The notes: a model not told the origin generated them from the sequence alone. DNA of 64,000 nucleotides from Clavibacter phaseoli (GCF_021922925.1 NZ_CP040786.1:682001-746000), one strand, 5' to 3'; counted from the first letter of the stretch, positions 13,846-25,929 are shown. Program-made: numbers and translations.

Positions 13846-14722
13846 CGCCGGCGACGGATCCGCGTCCACCACCGAGCGGGGCACCGAACCCGCTCCCGGC
13901 GAGGCTGTCGGCGGCGACCAGCGGCTCGACGCCGCGCTGCCCGCGCTCGGCCTCGCGCGCTCGCGCACGCACGCGGCCCGGCTCATCGCGGACGGCCTCG
14001 TCACGGTCGACGGGCGCGGCGTCGTGAAGGCGTCCTTCCGGGTGATGCCCGGATCGATCGTCGAGGTCGCGGGGACCGACGCCTACGTCAGCCGCGGCGC
14101 CCACAAGCTCATCGGCGCGCTGGACGCCTTCCCCGGGGTCGAGGTCGCCGGGCGGCTGGCCCTCGACGTCGGCGCGTCCACCGGCGGGTTCACGCAGGTG
14201 CTGCTCGAGCGGGGCGCCCGGCGCGTCGTCGCGCTCGACGTGGGGCACGGGCAGCTGGATCCGCTCATCCGCGATGATCCGCGCGTCGACGTGGTCGAGG
14301 GGTTCAACGTGCGCGACCTGACGCCGGAGTCGCTCGCCGGCGTGACGCCCGCGGATCTCGCGGGGGAGCGTCCGGCGCTCGTGGTCGGCGACCTCTCCTT
14401 CATCTCGCTCGGGCTCGTGCTGCCCGCCATCGCGCGCACCGCCGCGGACGGCGCCGACGTCGTGCTGCTGATCAAGCCGCAGTTCGAGGTGGGCCGCACG
14501 GGGATCCGCGAGGGCATCGTCCACGACCCCGGTCTCCGCGACGACGCCGTCATGCGCGTGCTGTGGGCCGCGTGGGATCTCGGGCTCGGCACGGCCGGCC
14601 TCGTCTCCTCCCCGATCGTCGGCGGGGCCGGGAACCACGAGTACCTCGCCTGGTTCAGCGGTCGTGCGGGGAGCAATCCGACACAATGGAGATCGACGTC
14701 GAACGAGATCACAGGAGCGTGA
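13838..14722 (+). CDS. tlyA: TlyA family rRNA (cytidine-2'-O)-methyltransferase
   Basis: Methylates 16S and 23S rRNA at conserved cytidines; in mycobacteria this affects capreomycin sensitivity. An S4 domain (about residues 28-90, QRLDAALPALGLARSRTHAA) precedes an FtsJ-type methyltransferase. The SAM loop is DVGASTGGFT. The K-D-K-E residues are present in AHKLIGAL, GDLSFISL, LIKPQFEVG and GNHEYLAWF. The length of 294 aa is near normal; the N-terminal 25 residues are extra and low in complexity. A shorter start is possible but would lose the overlap with the preceding gene. Close packing indicates one operon through recN. Confidence 0.93.
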   Translation: MADAGDGSASTTERGTEPAPGEAVGGDQRLDAALPALGLARSRTHAARLIADGLVTVDGRGVVKASFRVMPGSIVEVAGTDAYVSRGAHKLIGALDAFPGVEVAGRLALDVGASTGGFTQVLLERGARRVVALDVGHGQLDPLIRDDPRVDVVEGFNVRDLTPESLAGVTPADLAGERPALVVGDLSFISLGLVLPAIARTAADGADVVLLIKPQFEVGRTGIREGIVHDPGLRDDAVMRVLWAAWDLGLGTAGLVSSPIVGGAGNHEYLAWFSGRAGSNPTQWRSTSNEITGA

Positions 14723-14727
14723 GCGAA

Positions 14728-15645
14728 GTGGCTGGACCCGCGAGGCACATCCTGGTCGTGTCCCACACGGGACGGCGCGACTCCATCGACGCGGCGCTCA
14801 GCGTGTGCGCGCAGCTGGCCGAGGCCGACGTGCACCTCGTGCTCACGGCCGACGAGAAGGCCGACATCCTGCCCTACGCGCCCGAGATGGACGGCGTGGC
14901 CGTGCTGGGCGAGGACGTGCAGACGGCGGACCTCGAGATCGTCATCGTCCTCGGCGGCGACGGCACCATCCTCCGCTCGGCGGAGCTCGTGCGCGGCACC
15001 TCGGTGCCGCTGCTGGGCGTCAACCTCGGGCACGTCGGCTTCCTCGCCGAGAGCGAGCGCGAGGACCTCACGGCCACCGTGCGTCGCGTGCTCGACCGCG
15101 ACTACACGGTCGAGGAGCGCATGACGCTCGACGTCACGCTCAAGGTCGGCGCCGACATCGTCTACCGCACCTGGGCGCTCAACGAGGCGACCGTCGAGAA
15201 GGCCAGCCGCGAGCGGATGCTCGAGGTCGTCGTCGAGATCGACGGGCGGCCGCTCGCGTCATACGGCTGCGACGGCATGGTCGTGTCGACGCCCACGGGA
15301 TCCACCGCGTACGCGTTCTCGGCCGGCGGCCCCATCGTGTGGCCGAGCCTCGAGGCCATGCTCGTGGTGCCGCTCAGCCCGCACACGCTGTTCGCCCGCT
15401 CGCTCGTCGTGGGGCCGGAGTCCACGGTCGCCGTCGAGGTGCTCAGCCGCACCTCCGGATCCGGCGTGCTCTGGTGCGACGGCCGCCGCACGCGCGACAT
15501 GCCGCCCGGCGCGCGCGTGGAGACCCGGCGCTCCGCCATCCCCGTGCGCCTCGCGCGCCTCAAGCAGTCGCCGTTCACCGACCGCCTCGTGAACAAGTTC
15601 GAGCTGCCGGTCACCGGCTGGAGGGGGCCGGTCGACCGTGATTGA
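14728..15645 (+). CDS. nadK: NAD kinase
   Basis: Phosphorylates NAD to NADP. Family motifs are GGDGTILRSAEL, LGVNLGHVGFLAE, LNEATVEKASRERM and STPTGSTAYAFSAGGPI. I chose GTG 14728 because AGGAG lies 10 nt upstream, giving 305 aa and an N-terminus VAGPARHILVVSHTGR. GTG 14719 overlaps the tlyA stop but has only 1 nt to the same AGGAG. ATG 14686 would give 319 aa and is also possible. The stop overlaps the recN start. The order tlyA-nadK-recN is conserved in actinobacteria. Confidence 0.94.
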   Translation: MAGPARHILVVSHTGRRDSIDAALSVCAQLAEADVHLVLTADEKADILPYAPEMDGVAVLGEDVQTADLEIVIVLGGDGTILRSAELVRGTSVPLLGVNLGHVGFLAESEREDLTATVRRVLDRDYTVEERMTLDVTLKVGADIVYRTWALNEATVEKASRERMLEVVVEIDGRPLASYGCDGMVVSTPTGSTAYAFSAGGPIVWPSLEAMLVVPLSPHTLFARSLVVGPESTVAVEVLSRTSGSGVLWCDGRRTRDMPPGARVETRRSAIPVRLARLKQSPFTDRLVNKFELPVTGWRGPVDRD

Positions 15646-17353
15646 GGAGATCACCATCCGCGACCTCGGGGTGATCGGCCAGGCCACGCTGCCGCTCGGG
15701 CCCGGCTTCACGGCCGTCACCGGCGAGACCGGCGCGGGCAAGACCATGGTCGTCACCGCGCTCGGCCTGCTGCTCGGCGCGCGCGCCGACTCGGGGGCCG
15801 TGCGGCAGGGGAGCGAGCGCGCCGTCGTCGAGGGGCGCTGGATCATCGCGGCCGACGGGCCCGTCCCGGAGCGCGTGCGCGACGCCGGGGGAGACGTCGA
15901 CCCGTTCGGCGACGGCACGCGCGGCGAGCTCATCGTCACGCGTCAGCTCTCGTCCGAGGGGCGCAGCCGCGCGTCCGTCGGAGGCCGCGGCGCCCCCGCG
16001 GCGCTGCTGACGGAGATCGGCGAGCAGCTCGTCGTGGTGCACGGCCAGTCCGACCAGATGCGGCTGCGGTCGTCCACCGCCCAGCGGCAGGCGCTCGACC
16101 GGTTCGCCGGATCCGCGCTCGCGCCCGTGCTCGGCGAGTACCAGGAGGTGTTCCGCCGCTGGCAGGCCGCGCACGCCGAGCTCGACCGCCTCGTCACCGA
16201 GCAGGACGCCCGCACGCGCGAGGCCGAGGAGCTGCGCACGGCGATCGACGCGATCGAGGCCGTCGCGCCCCAGCCCGGCGAGGACGAGGAGCTGCGCGAG
16301 CGCATCGACCGCCTCACGAACCTGGAGGACCTGCGCGCCGCCGCGTCCGCCGCCCACGAGCTCATGTCGTCGGAGGACGCGTCCGGCGAGATGGCCGACG
16401 CCGCGTCCGTTCTCGACACCGCGCACCGCCGCCTCGACCGCGTCGCCGCGCACGACCCGGGCCTCGCCGAGATCATCGAGTCGCTCGACAGCGCGCGGAT
16501 CCTCGTGGCGGAGATCGCCGTGCAGCTCTCCGGCTACCTCGCGGGGCTCGACGCCGACGGCGCCCGGGAGCTGGAGACGCTGCAGGACCGCCGCGCCGAG
16601 CTCGCCGCCCTCACGCGCGCGCACGGCCCCACGGTGGAGGACGCGCTCGCGTTCCTCGACACCGGCAGCGCGCGTCTCCTCGAGCTCGACGGCGACACCG
16701 ACCGCATCGACCTGCTGCGCGTCGAGGTGGAGCGCGACGAGCGGCTCGTCGGCGAGCTGGCCGCGCGCGTCACGGCCGTCCGCGAGGAGGCCGGCGCGCG
16801 GCTCGCCGCGGCCGTCACGACGGAGCTCGGCGCCCTCGCCATGGCCGACGCGTCGCTCGACGTGCGCGTGTCCCCCCGCGAGGAGCCCGCGCTCTCCGGT
16901 GCCGACCGCGTCGAGATCCTGCTGCGCCCGCACGCGGGAGCCGAGGCCCGACCGCTCGGCCGCGGCGCGTCCGGCGGCGAGCTGTCGCGCGTCATGCTCG
17001 CCATCGAGGTCGTGGTGGCCGGCGACGACCCCGTGCCCACGTTCGTGTTCGACGAGGTCGACGCGGGCGTCGGCGGCGCGGCGGCGATCGAGATCGGTCG
17101 GCGGCTGGCGCGGCTCGCCGAGCGCGCCCAGGTCATCGTCGTCACGCACCTCGCGCAGGTGGCTGCCTTCTCGACCAACCACCTGCGCGTCGTCAAGGGC
17201 GGCGACGGGCAGGTCACGGCCTCCAGCGTCACGCAGCTCGAGGGCGACGCGCGGATCCAGGAGATGGCGCGCCTGCTCTCCGGCCTGCCGGACAGCGAGA
17301 GCGGACTGGCGCACGCGCGCGAGCTCGTGGAGACGGCCGCCTCCCTGCGCTGA
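15638..17353 (+). CDS. recN: DNA repair protein RecN
   Basis: SMC-like ATPase for double-strand-break repair. Walker A is GETGAGKT (residues 29-36). A long charged helical region at about 165-350 is the coiled coil. The C-terminal head has the ABC signature [14 protein letters not shown] and Walker [13 protein letters not shown], with the switch histidine in [10 protein letters not shown]. The length of 571 aa is normal. GTG start within the nadK end. Unlike M. tuberculosis, no genes lie between recN and pyrG. Confidence 0.96.
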   Translation: MIEEITIRDLGVIGQATLPLGPGFTAVTGETGAGKTMVVTALGLLLGARADSGAVRQGSERAVVEGRWIIAADGPVPERVRDAGGDVDPFGDGTRGELIVTRQLSSEGRSRASVGGRGAPAALLTEIGEQLVVVHGQSDQMRLRSSTAQRQALDRFAGSALAPVLGEYQEVFRRWQAAHAELDRLVTEQDARTREAEELRTAIDAIEAVAPQPGEDEELRERIDRLTNLEDLRAAASAAHELMSSEDASGEMADAASVLDTAHRRLDRVAAHDPGLAEIIESLDSARILVAEIAVQLSGYLAGLDADGARELETLQDRRAELAALTRAHGPTVEDALAFLDTGSARLLELDGDTDRIDLLRVEVERDERLVGELAARVTAVREEAGARLAAAVTTELGALAMADASLDVRVSPREEPALSGADRVEILLRPHAGAEARPLGRGASGGELSRVMLAIEVVVAGDDPVPTFVFDEVDAGVGGAAAIEIGRRLARLAERAQVIVVTHLAQVAAFSTNHLRVVKGGDGQVTASSVTQLEGDARIQEMARLLSGLPDSESGLAHARELVETAASLR

Positions 17354-17412
17354 GCGGACCGCCCGCGGCCGACGCGGCGCGCCGTGGCTGTCGCGGCGTC
17401 CCGATTCCCGCG

Positions 17413-17418
17413 TAGGAT
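17413..17418 (+). promoter_or_regulatory. -10 hexamer of pyrG
   Basis: TAGGAT lies 8 nt before the pyrG GTG, so the transcript would start within about 2 nt of the codon. No ribosome-binding site is needed or seen. The 73-bp gap after recN supports a separate promoter here. Confidence 0.5.
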
Positions 17419-17426
17419 GGAAGCCC

Positions 17427-19165
<1,739 letters not shown>

Positions 19166-19169
<4 letters not shown>

Positions 19170-19849
19170 CCGACGCCGTCGCGGGATCCCCGGCGGACGG
19201 CCTGCACGACGACGCCGTCGCGTACGAGGTGACGTCGAGCGAGCGGGTCTTCCAGGGCAAGATCTGGGACATCCGGCGCGAGACCTTCGCGTACGGCGAC
19301 GGCGAGATCACGCGCGAGTTCGTCGACCACACGGGCGCCGTCGCGGTGCTCGCGATCGACGACCGGGACCGCGTGCTCCTCATCAAGCAGTACCGGCACC
19401 CGGTGCGCATGCGCGAGTGGGAGATCCCGGCCGGGCTCCTCGACATCACCGACGAGCCGCCGCTCACGGCCGTGCAGCGCGAGCTCGCGGAGGAGGCCGA
19501 CCTGGTCGCCGCCGAGTGGAGCGTGCTGGCGGAGTACTACACGACGCCCGGCGGCAGTGACGAGGCGATCCGCGTCTACCTCGCCCGCGGGCTGACCCCC
19601 ACGGCGGAGGCGTTCGCGCGCACGGACGAGGAGGCCGACATCGAGGTGCGCTGGGTCGACCTCGACGAGGTCGTCACCGCGGTGCTCGAGCGGCGGATCC
19701 AGAACCCGTCGACCGTGATCGCGGTGCTGCAGGCGCACGTCGCCCGCGCGCGCGGCTGGTCGACGCTCGGACCCGCCGACGCCCCGTGGCCGCGCCACCC
19801 GAAGCTGCGCGACGGCGACGGCGACGGCGGGGGCGCGTCGGCCTCGTGA
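19166..19849 (+). CDS. Nudix hydrolase, ADP-ribose pyrophosphatase type
   Basis: Likely cleaves ADP-ribose to AMP and ribose 5-phosphate. The Nudix box is seen as [13 protein letters not shown] followed by [10 protein letters not shown], with the metal-binding REL-EE glutamates. Upstream [17 protein letters not shown] is the typical ADPRase entry to the box. The length of 227 aa is normal; the Gly-Asp-rich C-terminal tail is extra. GTG start overlaps the pyrG stop and its end overlaps xerD. M. tuberculosis has the same order (Rv1699-Rv1700-Rv1701). Confidence 0.92.
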
Positions 19850-20832
19850 CCGACGCGGCCGACGGACCCGGGGGAGCGGCGCCCGACGCCGCCCCGGAGG
19901 TCCCGGTCGCGCTGCGGCGCGCCGTCGACCGCTGGCTCCGGCACGTCGAGGTGGAGCGCGGCCTGTCCCGCAACACGATCCAGGCCTACCGCCGCGACCT
20001 CGCGCGCTACACGGCGCACCTCGCGGCCGAGGGCGTCGTGGATCCGGCCGGCGCGACCCCGGCGCACGTCACGGGCTTCGCGCAGCGCGTCCGCGCCCCC
20101 GACGGCGGCGGCCTCACGGCGTCGTCGCTCGCGCGCATGCTCTCGAGCGTGCGGAGCTTCCACCGGTTCCTCCTGGAGGAGGGCGTCGTCGAGGTCGACG
20201 TGTCCGCCGACGCGAAGCCGCCCAAGCTGCCGAGCCGCCTGCCGAAGGCCGTGTCCATCGAGACGATGGGTCGGATCCTCGACGCGACCGACGGCGACGA
20301 GCCGCTCCGCGTGCGCGACAAGGCCCTGCTCGAGCTGCTGTACGCGACGGGCGCGCGCGTCAGCGAGATCACGGCGCTCACGGTCGACGACGTGCTCGGC
20401 CCCGACGGCGCCGCCGACGAGCTCGTGCGGGTGCTCGGCAAGGGCGGCAAGCAGCGGATCGTGCCCGTGGGATCCTTCGCCCGGCGCGCCGTCGACGCGT
20501 ACCTCGTGCGCGTCCGCCCGATCCTCGCCGCGCGCGGCACCGCGACGCCCGCGCTCTTCCTGGGGCTCCGCGGCCACGCGCTCTCGCGGCAGAACGCGTG
20601 GCTCGTGATCAAGGCGACCGCCGAGCGCGCCGGCGTCTCGGAGGAGATCTCGCCGCACACGTTCCGGCACTCGTTCGCGACGCACCTCATCGCGGGCGGC
20701 GCCGACGTGCGCGTGGTGCAGGAGCTGCTCGGCCACTCGTCGGTGGCGACCACGCAGATCTACACGCGCGTGACCGTCGACACCCTGCGCGACGTCTACA
20801 CGACCGCGCACCCGCGTGCCCGCCGGGCGTGA
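19846..20832 (+). CDS. xerD: Tyrosine recombinase XerD
   Basis: Resolves chromosome dimers at dif with XerC. The N-terminal SAM-like DNA-binding domain (WLRHVEVERGLSRNTIQAYRR is its start) covers about residues 20-105. The catalytic domain holds R171 (TGARVSEI), the lysine in GKGGKQRIVP, HTFRHSF and the nucleophile Y306 (TTQIYTRV). The length of 328 aa includes a 20-residue Pro/Ala leader. Its fixed place between the Nudix gene and parA-scpAB supports housekeeping XerD, not a phage integrase. Confidence 0.94.
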   Translation: MTDAADGPGGAAPDAAPEVPVALRRAVDRWLRHVEVERGLSRNTIQAYRRDLARYTAHLAAEGVVDPAGATPAHVTGFAQRVRAPDGGGLTASSLARMLSSVRSFHRFLLEEGVVEVDVSADAKPPKLPSRLPKAVSIETMGRILDATDGDEPLRVRDKALLELLYATGARVSEITALTVDDVLGPDGAADELVRVLGKGGKQRIVPVGSFARRAVDAYLVRVRPILAARGTATPALFLGLRGHALSRQNAWLVIKATAERAGVSEEISPHTFRHSFATHLIAGGADVRVVQELLGHSSVATTQIYTRVTVDTLRDVYTTAHPRARRA

Positions 20833-20903
20833 GCGACCCTCCCCGGTAGACTCGCAGGATCCGGCGGGAACCCGCGTCGGACGAGCGGCAGAGAGAGATC
20901 CAC

Positions 20904-21788
20904 GTGACGCGCAACCCAGATGTGACCGAGCTCCCGGGAATGGACGTCCCCGTGCTCGGACCCACCGGTCGGGAGCTGCGCGAGTTCGCCGATCCCGAGC
21001 CGCTCGCGGGCCACGGACCGGCCAAGATCATCTCCCTCTGCAACCAGAAGGGCGGCGTCGGCAAGACGACCACCGCCATCAACCTGGGCGCCTCGCTCGC
21101 GAGCTACGGCCGCCGCGTGCTGGCCGTCGACTTCGACCCGCAGGGCGCGCTCTCCGCGGGCCTCGGCGTGCAGACGCACGACGCCGTCACCATCTACGAC
21201 CTGCTGCTCGGCACCGTGAAGGACCCGCGCGAGGCCATCCAGACCACGGGCTTCGAGGGCCTCGACGTCATCCCGGCGAACATCGACCTGTCGGCCGCGG
21301 AGGTGCACCTCGTCAACGAGGTGGCGCGCGAGCAGATCCTCGCGAGCGTGCTGCGCAAGGTGAGCGCCGACTACGACGTGATCCTCATCGACTGCCAGCC
21401 GTCGCTCGGCCTCCTCACCGTCAACGCGCTCACCGCGAGCCACGGCGTGCTCATCCCGCTCGAGTGCGAGTTCTTCGCGCTCCGCGGCGTCGCGCTCCTC
21501 GTGGAGACGATCGACAAGGTCAAGGACCGGCTGAACCCGGGGCTCGCGCTCGACGGGATCCTCGCGACCATGTACGACTCCCGCACGCTGCACTCCCGCG
21601 AGGTGCTCCAGCGCGTGGTCGAGGCGTTCGACGACAGCGTGCTCGAGACCGTGATCGGCCGCACCGTGAAGTTCCCGGACGCGTCGGTGGCGGGCAAGCC
21701 CATCATCCAGTTCGCGCCCGAGCACCCGGCCGCGCTCGCGTACCGCAAGGTGGCGCGGGAGCTCATCGCGCGTGGCGCCGTCGCGTAG
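20904..21788 (+). CDS. ParA family ATPase upstream of scpAB
   Basis: A 294-residue Walker-type ATPase. The deviant Walker A KGGVGKTT lies at residues 49-56, preceded by IISLCNQ. The DFDPQGALSAGLG and DYDVILIDCQPSLG motifs are typical. GTG start with GAGAGA upstream. No parB neighbour is present. This orphan ParA next to scpA/scpB is common in actinobacteria (M. tuberculosis Rv1708), and the canonical parAB pair normally sits near the origin. A role with condensin is an inference from context. A short GC hairpin is seen in the leader near 20862-20877. Confidence 0.93.
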   Translation: MTRNPDVTELPGMDVPVLGPTGRELREFADPEPLAGHGPAKIISLCNQKGGVGKTTTAINLGASLASYGRRVLAVDFDPQGALSAGLGVQTHDAVTIYDLLLGTVKDPREAIQTTGFEGLDVIPANIDLSAAEVHLVNEVAREQILASVLRKVSADYDVILIDCQPSLGLLTVNALTASHGVLIPLECEFFALRGVALLVETIDKVKDRLNPGLALDGILATMYDSRTLHSREVLQRVVEAFDDSVLETVIGRTVKFPDASVAGKPIIQFAPEHPAALAYRKVARELIARGAVA

Positions 21789-22644
21789 GGGCGCACCCCT
21801 GGCCGAGCGCGAGCTCGCCGCCGACGTCGACGCGGACGCCGCCGCGGTCCGGGCGGATCCGGAGCGCGCCTTCCGCGTCAGCATCGGCAACTTCGAGGGC
21901 CCGTTCGACCTGCTGCTCTCGCTCATCGGCAGCCACGAGATGGACATCACCGAGGTGAGCCTCAGCCTCGTGACCAACGAGTTCATCGCGCACATCCGCG
22001 GGCTCGACGGTCCCGAGGACCTCGACGAGGCGAGCTCGTTCCTCGTGGTCGCGGCGACGCTGCTCGACCTCAAGCTCGTGGGGCTCCTGCCGCAGGGCGA
22101 GCTCGTGGACGCCGAGGACGTGGCGCTGCTCGAGGCGCGCGACCTGCTCTTCGCCCGGCTGCTGCAGTACCGCGCGTTCAAGCAGGCGGCCAGCTGGTTC
22201 CAGGAGCGGCTGGCCGCGGAGTCCGGCCGCGCCTTCCGCGACGTGCCGCTCGAAGAGCGGTTCCGCGCGCAGGTGCCCGAGCTCGTGTGGACCACGTCGC
22301 CCGCCGACCTCGCGGCCATCGCCCTCCTCGCGCTCGCGCCGCGCGAGATCCCTACCGTGGGGCTCGACCACCTGCACGCGCCCCTCGTGAGCATCCGCGA
22401 GCAGGCGGCCGTCGTCGTCGCGCGGCTGCGGGGCGGCGCGCCGGTCACGTTCCGGGAGCTCGTCGCGGACGCGGGGGTCACGGGCGTCGTGATCGCGCGC
22501 TTCCTCGCCGTGCTCGAGCTGTACCGCGTCGCCGCCATCGAGTTCGACCAGCCGGAGGCGCTCGGCGAGCTCACGCTCACGTGGACCGCCGAGAGCTGGA
22601 CCGACGACGCGCTCGCGAGTCTGGGGGCCGGCTATGACGGCTGA
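21772..22644 (+). CDS. scpA: Segregation and condensation protein A (kleisin)
   Basis: Bridges the two Smc heads together with ScpB. The N-terminal FRVSIGNFEGPFDLLLSLI is the family hallmark and the C-terminal winged helix lies at about residues 205-280 (VTFRELVADAGVTGVVIARFLAVLEL). The length of 290 aa is normal. The GTG start overlaps parA by 17 bp and its end overlaps scpB by 11 bp, which fits fixed stoichiometry by translational coupling. Confidence 0.95.
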   Translation: MAPSRRGAPLAERELAADVDADAAAVRADPERAFRVSIGNFEGPFDLLLSLIGSHEMDITEVSLSLVTNEFIAHIRGLDGPEDLDEASSFLVVAATLLDLKLVGLLPQGELVDAEDVALLEARDLLFARLLQYRAFKQAASWFQERLAAESGRAFRDVPLEERFRAQVPELVWTTSPADLAAIALLALAPREIPTVGLDHLHAPLVSIREQAAVVVARLRGGAPVTFRELVADAGVTGVVIARFLAVLELYRVAAIEFDQPEALGELTLTWTAESWTDDALASLGAGYDG

Positions 22645-23251
22645 GCCCGGGGATCCCGCCGACGGCACTGCCGCGGAGCCCGCCGACGCCGATGCCCCGC
22701 TCGACCTCGACCGCGCGCTCGAGGCGCTGCTCATGGTCGCCGACGAGCCGCAGAGCGTGACGACCCTCGCGACGGCGACCTCGACACCCGTGCGCGAGGT
22801 GCGCCGCGCGATCCAGCGGCTCGTCGACGACTTCGACGGGAGGACCGGGGGAGTGCGCCGCGGCTTCGAGCTGCGCGAGGTCGGCGGCGGCTGGCGCGTG
22901 TACGTGCGGCCCGAGTACGACACCGTGATCCGCGACCACGTGCTCACGCAGAACCCCACGCGCCTCTCGCAGGCGGCCCTCGAGACGCTCGCCGTCATCG
23001 CGTACAAGCAGCCGATCAGCCGCAGCCAGGTCGCCGCGATCCGCGCCGTGAACGTCGACTCGGTGGTGCGCACGCTGCTCGCGCGGGGCCTCGTGACCGA
23101 GGCCTTCACCGACGGCGAGACCGGCGCGATCCATTACGGTACGACAGACCACCTGCTCACGCAGCTCGGCATCAACTCGCTCGACGAGCTCCCCCCGATC
23201 TCCCCGTTGCTCCCCGACGGGGCGGAAGGCTTCCATGACCCCCTCCTCTGA
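22634..23251 (+). CDS. scpB: Segregation and condensation protein B
   Basis: Forms a dimer with two winged-helix domains that binds the ScpA linker. LDRALEALLMVADEPQSVTTL and ALETLAVIAYKQPISRSQV are the family signatures of the first and second winged helices. The length of 205 aa is normal. ATG start inside the scpA end; its own end overlaps rluB by 17 bp. Confidence 0.95.
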   Translation: MTAEPGDPADGTAAEPADADAPLDLDRALEALLMVADEPQSVTTLATATSTPVREVRRAIQRLVDDFDGRTGGVRRGFELREVGGGWRVYVRPEYDTVIRDHVLTQNPTRLSQAALETLAVIAYKQPISRSQVAAIRAVNVDSVVRTLLARGLVTEAFTDGETGAIHYGTTDHLLTQLGINSLDELPPISPLLPDGAEGFHDPLL

Positions 23252-24089
23252 CCATGCCTGGAACCCGGATGAGCCGGTGCAGGGCATCCGCCTGCAGAAG
23301 GTGATGGCCGCCGCCGGCGTCGCCAGCCGCCGCGTCTGCGAGGACATGATCGCCGCGGGCCGCGTCACCGTGAACGGCGAGGTCGTCACCGAGCCCGGCC
23401 GCCGGATCGACCCCGACGTCGACGAGGTCGCGGTCGACGACCGGGCCGTGCAGCTCGACACCTCCAAGCGCTACCTCATGCTCAACAAGCCGGTCGGCAT
23501 CTACTCCTCGCTGCGCGACGAGCGCGGCCGGCCCGACCTCCGCGAGTTCACGGAGGAGTTCGAGGAGCGCCTGTTCAACGTCGGCCGCCTCGACGCGGAG
23601 ACGAGCGGCCTGCTGATCCTCACCAACGACGGCGACCTCGCGCACGTGCTCGCGCACCCGTCCTTCGGCGTGCTGAAGACGTACATCGCGAAGGTCACGG
23701 GCCGCGTCACGCCGCAGACGATCCAGCGCCTCACGCAGGGCGTGGACCTCGAGGACGGGCCCATCCAGGCGGATCGCGCGCGCATCCTCTCGGGCGGCGG
23801 CGACCAGACGCTCGTGGAGATCACGCTGCACTCGGGCCGCAACCGCATCGTGCGCCGCATGCTCGACGAGGTCGGCCACCCGGTGGAGGAGCTCGTGCGC
23901 CGCCAGTTCGGGCCGCTGCACCTCGGATCTCTCGGGGTCGGCCGCGTGCGCGACCTCACCTCCGACGAGCTCGGCCAGCTCCTCACGATCTCGCGCGAGG
24001 CCCGCGCGCAGGCCGGACCCGCGACCCCGCAGGGTGCCGGCGCCGCCGCCGAGGCGCAGGGGGACGTGGACCGCGAGGACGGCGAGTGA
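23235..24089 (+). CDS. rluB: 23S rRNA pseudouridine synthase RluB/RsuA family
   Basis: An S4 domain (about residues 17-75, IRLQKVMAAAGVASRR) precedes the RsuA-type catalytic domain. The active-site aspartate lies in NVGRLDAETSGLLILTNDGD. The family motif GRNRIVRRMLDEVGHPVEEL is also present. The length of 284 aa includes an Ala/Gln-rich tail. The position after scpB and before cmk is conserved (M. tuberculosis Rv1711). The 23S helix 69 or 80 target is inferred from the family. Confidence 0.92.
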   Translation: MTPSSDHAWNPDEPVQGIRLQKVMAAAGVASRRVCEDMIAAGRVTVNGEVVTEPGRRIDPDVDEVAVDDRAVQLDTSKRYLMLNKPVGIYSSLRDERGRPDLREFTEEFEERLFNVGRLDAETSGLLILTNDGDLAHVLAHPSFGVLKTYIAKVTGRVTPQTIQRLTQGVDLEDGPIQADRARILSGGGDQTLVEITLHSGRNRIVRRMLDEVGHPVEELVRRQFGPLHLGSLGVGRVRDLTSDELGQLLTISREARAQAGPATPQGAGAAAEAQGDVDREDGE

Positions 24090-25204
24090 GCGAGGCCGCG
24101 GGCGCGGCCGCCGCCGCCGACACGCGCGTGCAGGGGACCGTCCGCATCGTCGGCACGGGCCTCCTCGGCACGAGCATCGCGCTCGGGCTCCGCGCGCGCG
24201 GCGTCGACGTGGTGCTGGCCGACGCGTCGCCGACGACGCTCCGCCTCGCCGCGGACATGGGCGCCGGCCGCATCGCCGACATCGGCGCGGTGCCGGACCG
24301 GCCGTCGCTGGTCGTCGTCTGCGTGCCGCCCGACGTGACGGCGCGCGTGGTCGCCGCCGAGCTGGCCGCGCATCCCGAGGCCCTCGTCACGGACGTCGCG
24401 AGCGTGAAGGCCGCGCCGCTCGCCGAGCTCGCGGCGATGGGCGCCGACCTGTCCCGCTACCTCGGCTCCCACCCGCTCGCCGGGCGCGAGCGCGGCGGCC
24501 CCGTCTCCGCGACGGGCGACCTCTTCCTCGGCCGGCCCTGGGTCATCGCGGGCCACGACGGCATCACGTACGCCGCGGGCGCGCCCGTCGAGCAGCTGAT
24601 CCTCGACCTCGGCGCCGTGCCCATCGAGATGACGGCCGAGGAGCACGACGCCTCGGTGGCGCTCGTCTCGCACGTGCCGCAGGTCGTCGCGAGCCTCCTG
24701 GCGTCGCGGCTGGCCGACGGTGACGCGAGCGCCCTCGGCCTCTCCGGGCAGGGGCTCCGCGACACCACGCGCATCGCGTCGAGCGACGCGGCGCTGTGGG
24801 TGCAGATCCTCGGCGCCAACGCCTCGCGCGTCGTGCCGATCCTGAAGGCGCTCCGCACCGACCTCGACGACGTGATCGACGCGCTCGACGACGTCGACGC
24901 GCAGGGGGCCAGGCTCCGGGTGGCCGAGCGGATCCACGCGGGCAACGCGGGCGTCGCGCGCATCCCCGGCAAGCACGGGCAGGACCGCCGCTTCGCCGCC
25001 GTGACCGTGATGATCGACGACCGCCCCGGCCAGCTGGCCGCGCTGATCGACGACGTGGGCGCCGCCGACGTCAACATCGAGGACCTGCGCCTCGAGCACT
25101 CGCAGGGCGCGCAGGTGGGTCTCGTCGAGATCGCCGTGCTGCCCGAGGCCCGCGACCGCCTGGTCGCGCGGCTGGAAGAACGTGACTGGAGGATCGCCGG
25201 ATGA
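24086..25204 (+). CDS. tyrA: Prephenate dehydrogenase with C-terminal ACT domain
   Basis: Oxidises prephenate to 4-hydroxyphenylpyruvate for tyrosine synthesis. The Rossmann motif [13 protein letters not shown] is at about residues 22-34, and [11 protein letters not shown] carries the active-site histidine. The C-terminal 70 residues ([19 protein letters not shown] onward) form an ACT domain, probably the site of tyrosine feedback. The length of 372 aa fits a single-function TyrA plus ACT. GTG overlaps the rluB stop. M. tuberculosis lacks tyrA at this place, so it is an insertion in the conserved block. Confidence 0.92.
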   Translation: MSEAAGAAAAADTRVQGTVRIVGTGLLGTSIALGLRARGVDVVLADASPTTLRLAADMGAGRIADIGAVPDRPSLVVVCVPPDVTARVVAAELAAHPEALVTDVASVKAAPLAELAAMGADLSRYLGSHPLAGRERGGPVSATGDLFLGRPWVIAGHDGITYAAGAPVEQLILDLGAVPIEMTAEEHDASVALVSHVPQVVASLLASRLADGDASALGLSGQGLRDTTRIASSDAALWVQILGANASRVVPILKALRTDLDDVIDALDDVDAQGARLRVAERIHAGNAGVARIPGKHGQDRRFAAVTVMIDDRPGQLAALIDDVGAADVNIEDLRLEHSQGAQVGLVEIAVLPEARDRLVARLEERDWRIAG

Positions 25205-25929
25205 CCGGAGACGCTGTGAACGCACCCGACCCGCTGGAGGACGCCCTCCTCGTGGACGCCACCCTCAATCGCACGGTCGTCGCCGTCGACGGCCCCGCCG
25301 GCAGCGGCAAGTCGAGCGTGAGCCGCGCCGCCGCGCGCGCTCTCGGCTTCGACTACCAGGACACGGGCGCCGCCTACCGAGCGCTCAGCTGGTTCGCGCT
25401 GGAGAGCGGCGTCGACACCGAGGATCCCGCCACTGTCACGAGCCTCATCGAGGGCTTCGACTACGACATCGCGATCGACCCCGAGGAGACGCGCGTGAGC
25501 GTCCGCGGCACCGACGTCACGGAGGCGATCCGCGAGCCCCGCGTCTCCGCCGTCGTGAGCCGCGTGGCCCGCGTCCCCGAGGTGCGGCACTACATGGTGG
25601 AGCTCTTCCGCTCGCTCATGGCGTCGAGCGACAAGCCCGGCATCGTGGTCGAGGGCCGCGACATCACGACGGTCGTCGCGCCCGACGCCCAGGTCCGCAT
25701 TCTGCTGACGGCCTCCCCGGAAGCTAGGATGAGCAGGCGTTCCGCGGAGACGTCGACCCAGTCGGCAGCCGCGGTTGGCGAATCACTCGCCTCCCGGGAT
25801 CGGGCCGACTCGCAGGTCGTCGATTTCATGAACGCCGCAGATGGTGTGACCACCATCGACTCCACGGACATCGACTTCGACCAGACCGTCCAGGCGGTGG
25901 TCGATCTCGTTCACGCACGGACAGATTGA
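25201..25929 (+). CDS. cmk: Cytidylate kinase
   Basis: Phosphorylates CMP and dCMP. The P-loop is [13 protein letters not shown] and the substrate motif is [31 protein letters not shown] is the family core, here cited in two adjoining parts. The length of 242 aa is normal. ATG overlaps the tyrA stop by 4 bp. Followed after 39 bp by der, a pairing seen throughout actinobacteria (in some they are fused). Confidence 0.95.
   Translation: MTGDAVNAPDPLEDALLVDATLNRTVVAVDGPAGSGKSSVSRAAARALGFDYQDTGAAYRALSWFALESGVDTEDPATVTSLIEGFDYDIAIDPEETRVSVRGTDVTEAIREPRVSAVVSRVARVPEVRHYMVELFRSLMASSDKPGIVVEGRDITTVVAPDAQVRILLTASPEARMSRRSAETSTQSAAAVGESLASRDRADSQVVDFMNAADGVTTIDSTDIDFDQTVQAVVDLVHARTD

Noticed and set aside
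11773..14004. 743-residue minus-strand frame with RQRQRQ runs
   Set aside because: It is the antisense reading of the Ala-Asp hexamer repeat and the HAD phosphatase gene.
19846..20832. Tyrosine recombinase considered as a phage integrase
   Set aside because: Sequence and fixed neighbours fit housekeeping XerD, and no phage genes are nearby.
20904..21788. ParA gene considered as a plasmid or prophage partition gene
   Set aside because: It lies in the conserved xerD-parA-scpA-scpB order of actinobacterial chromosomes.
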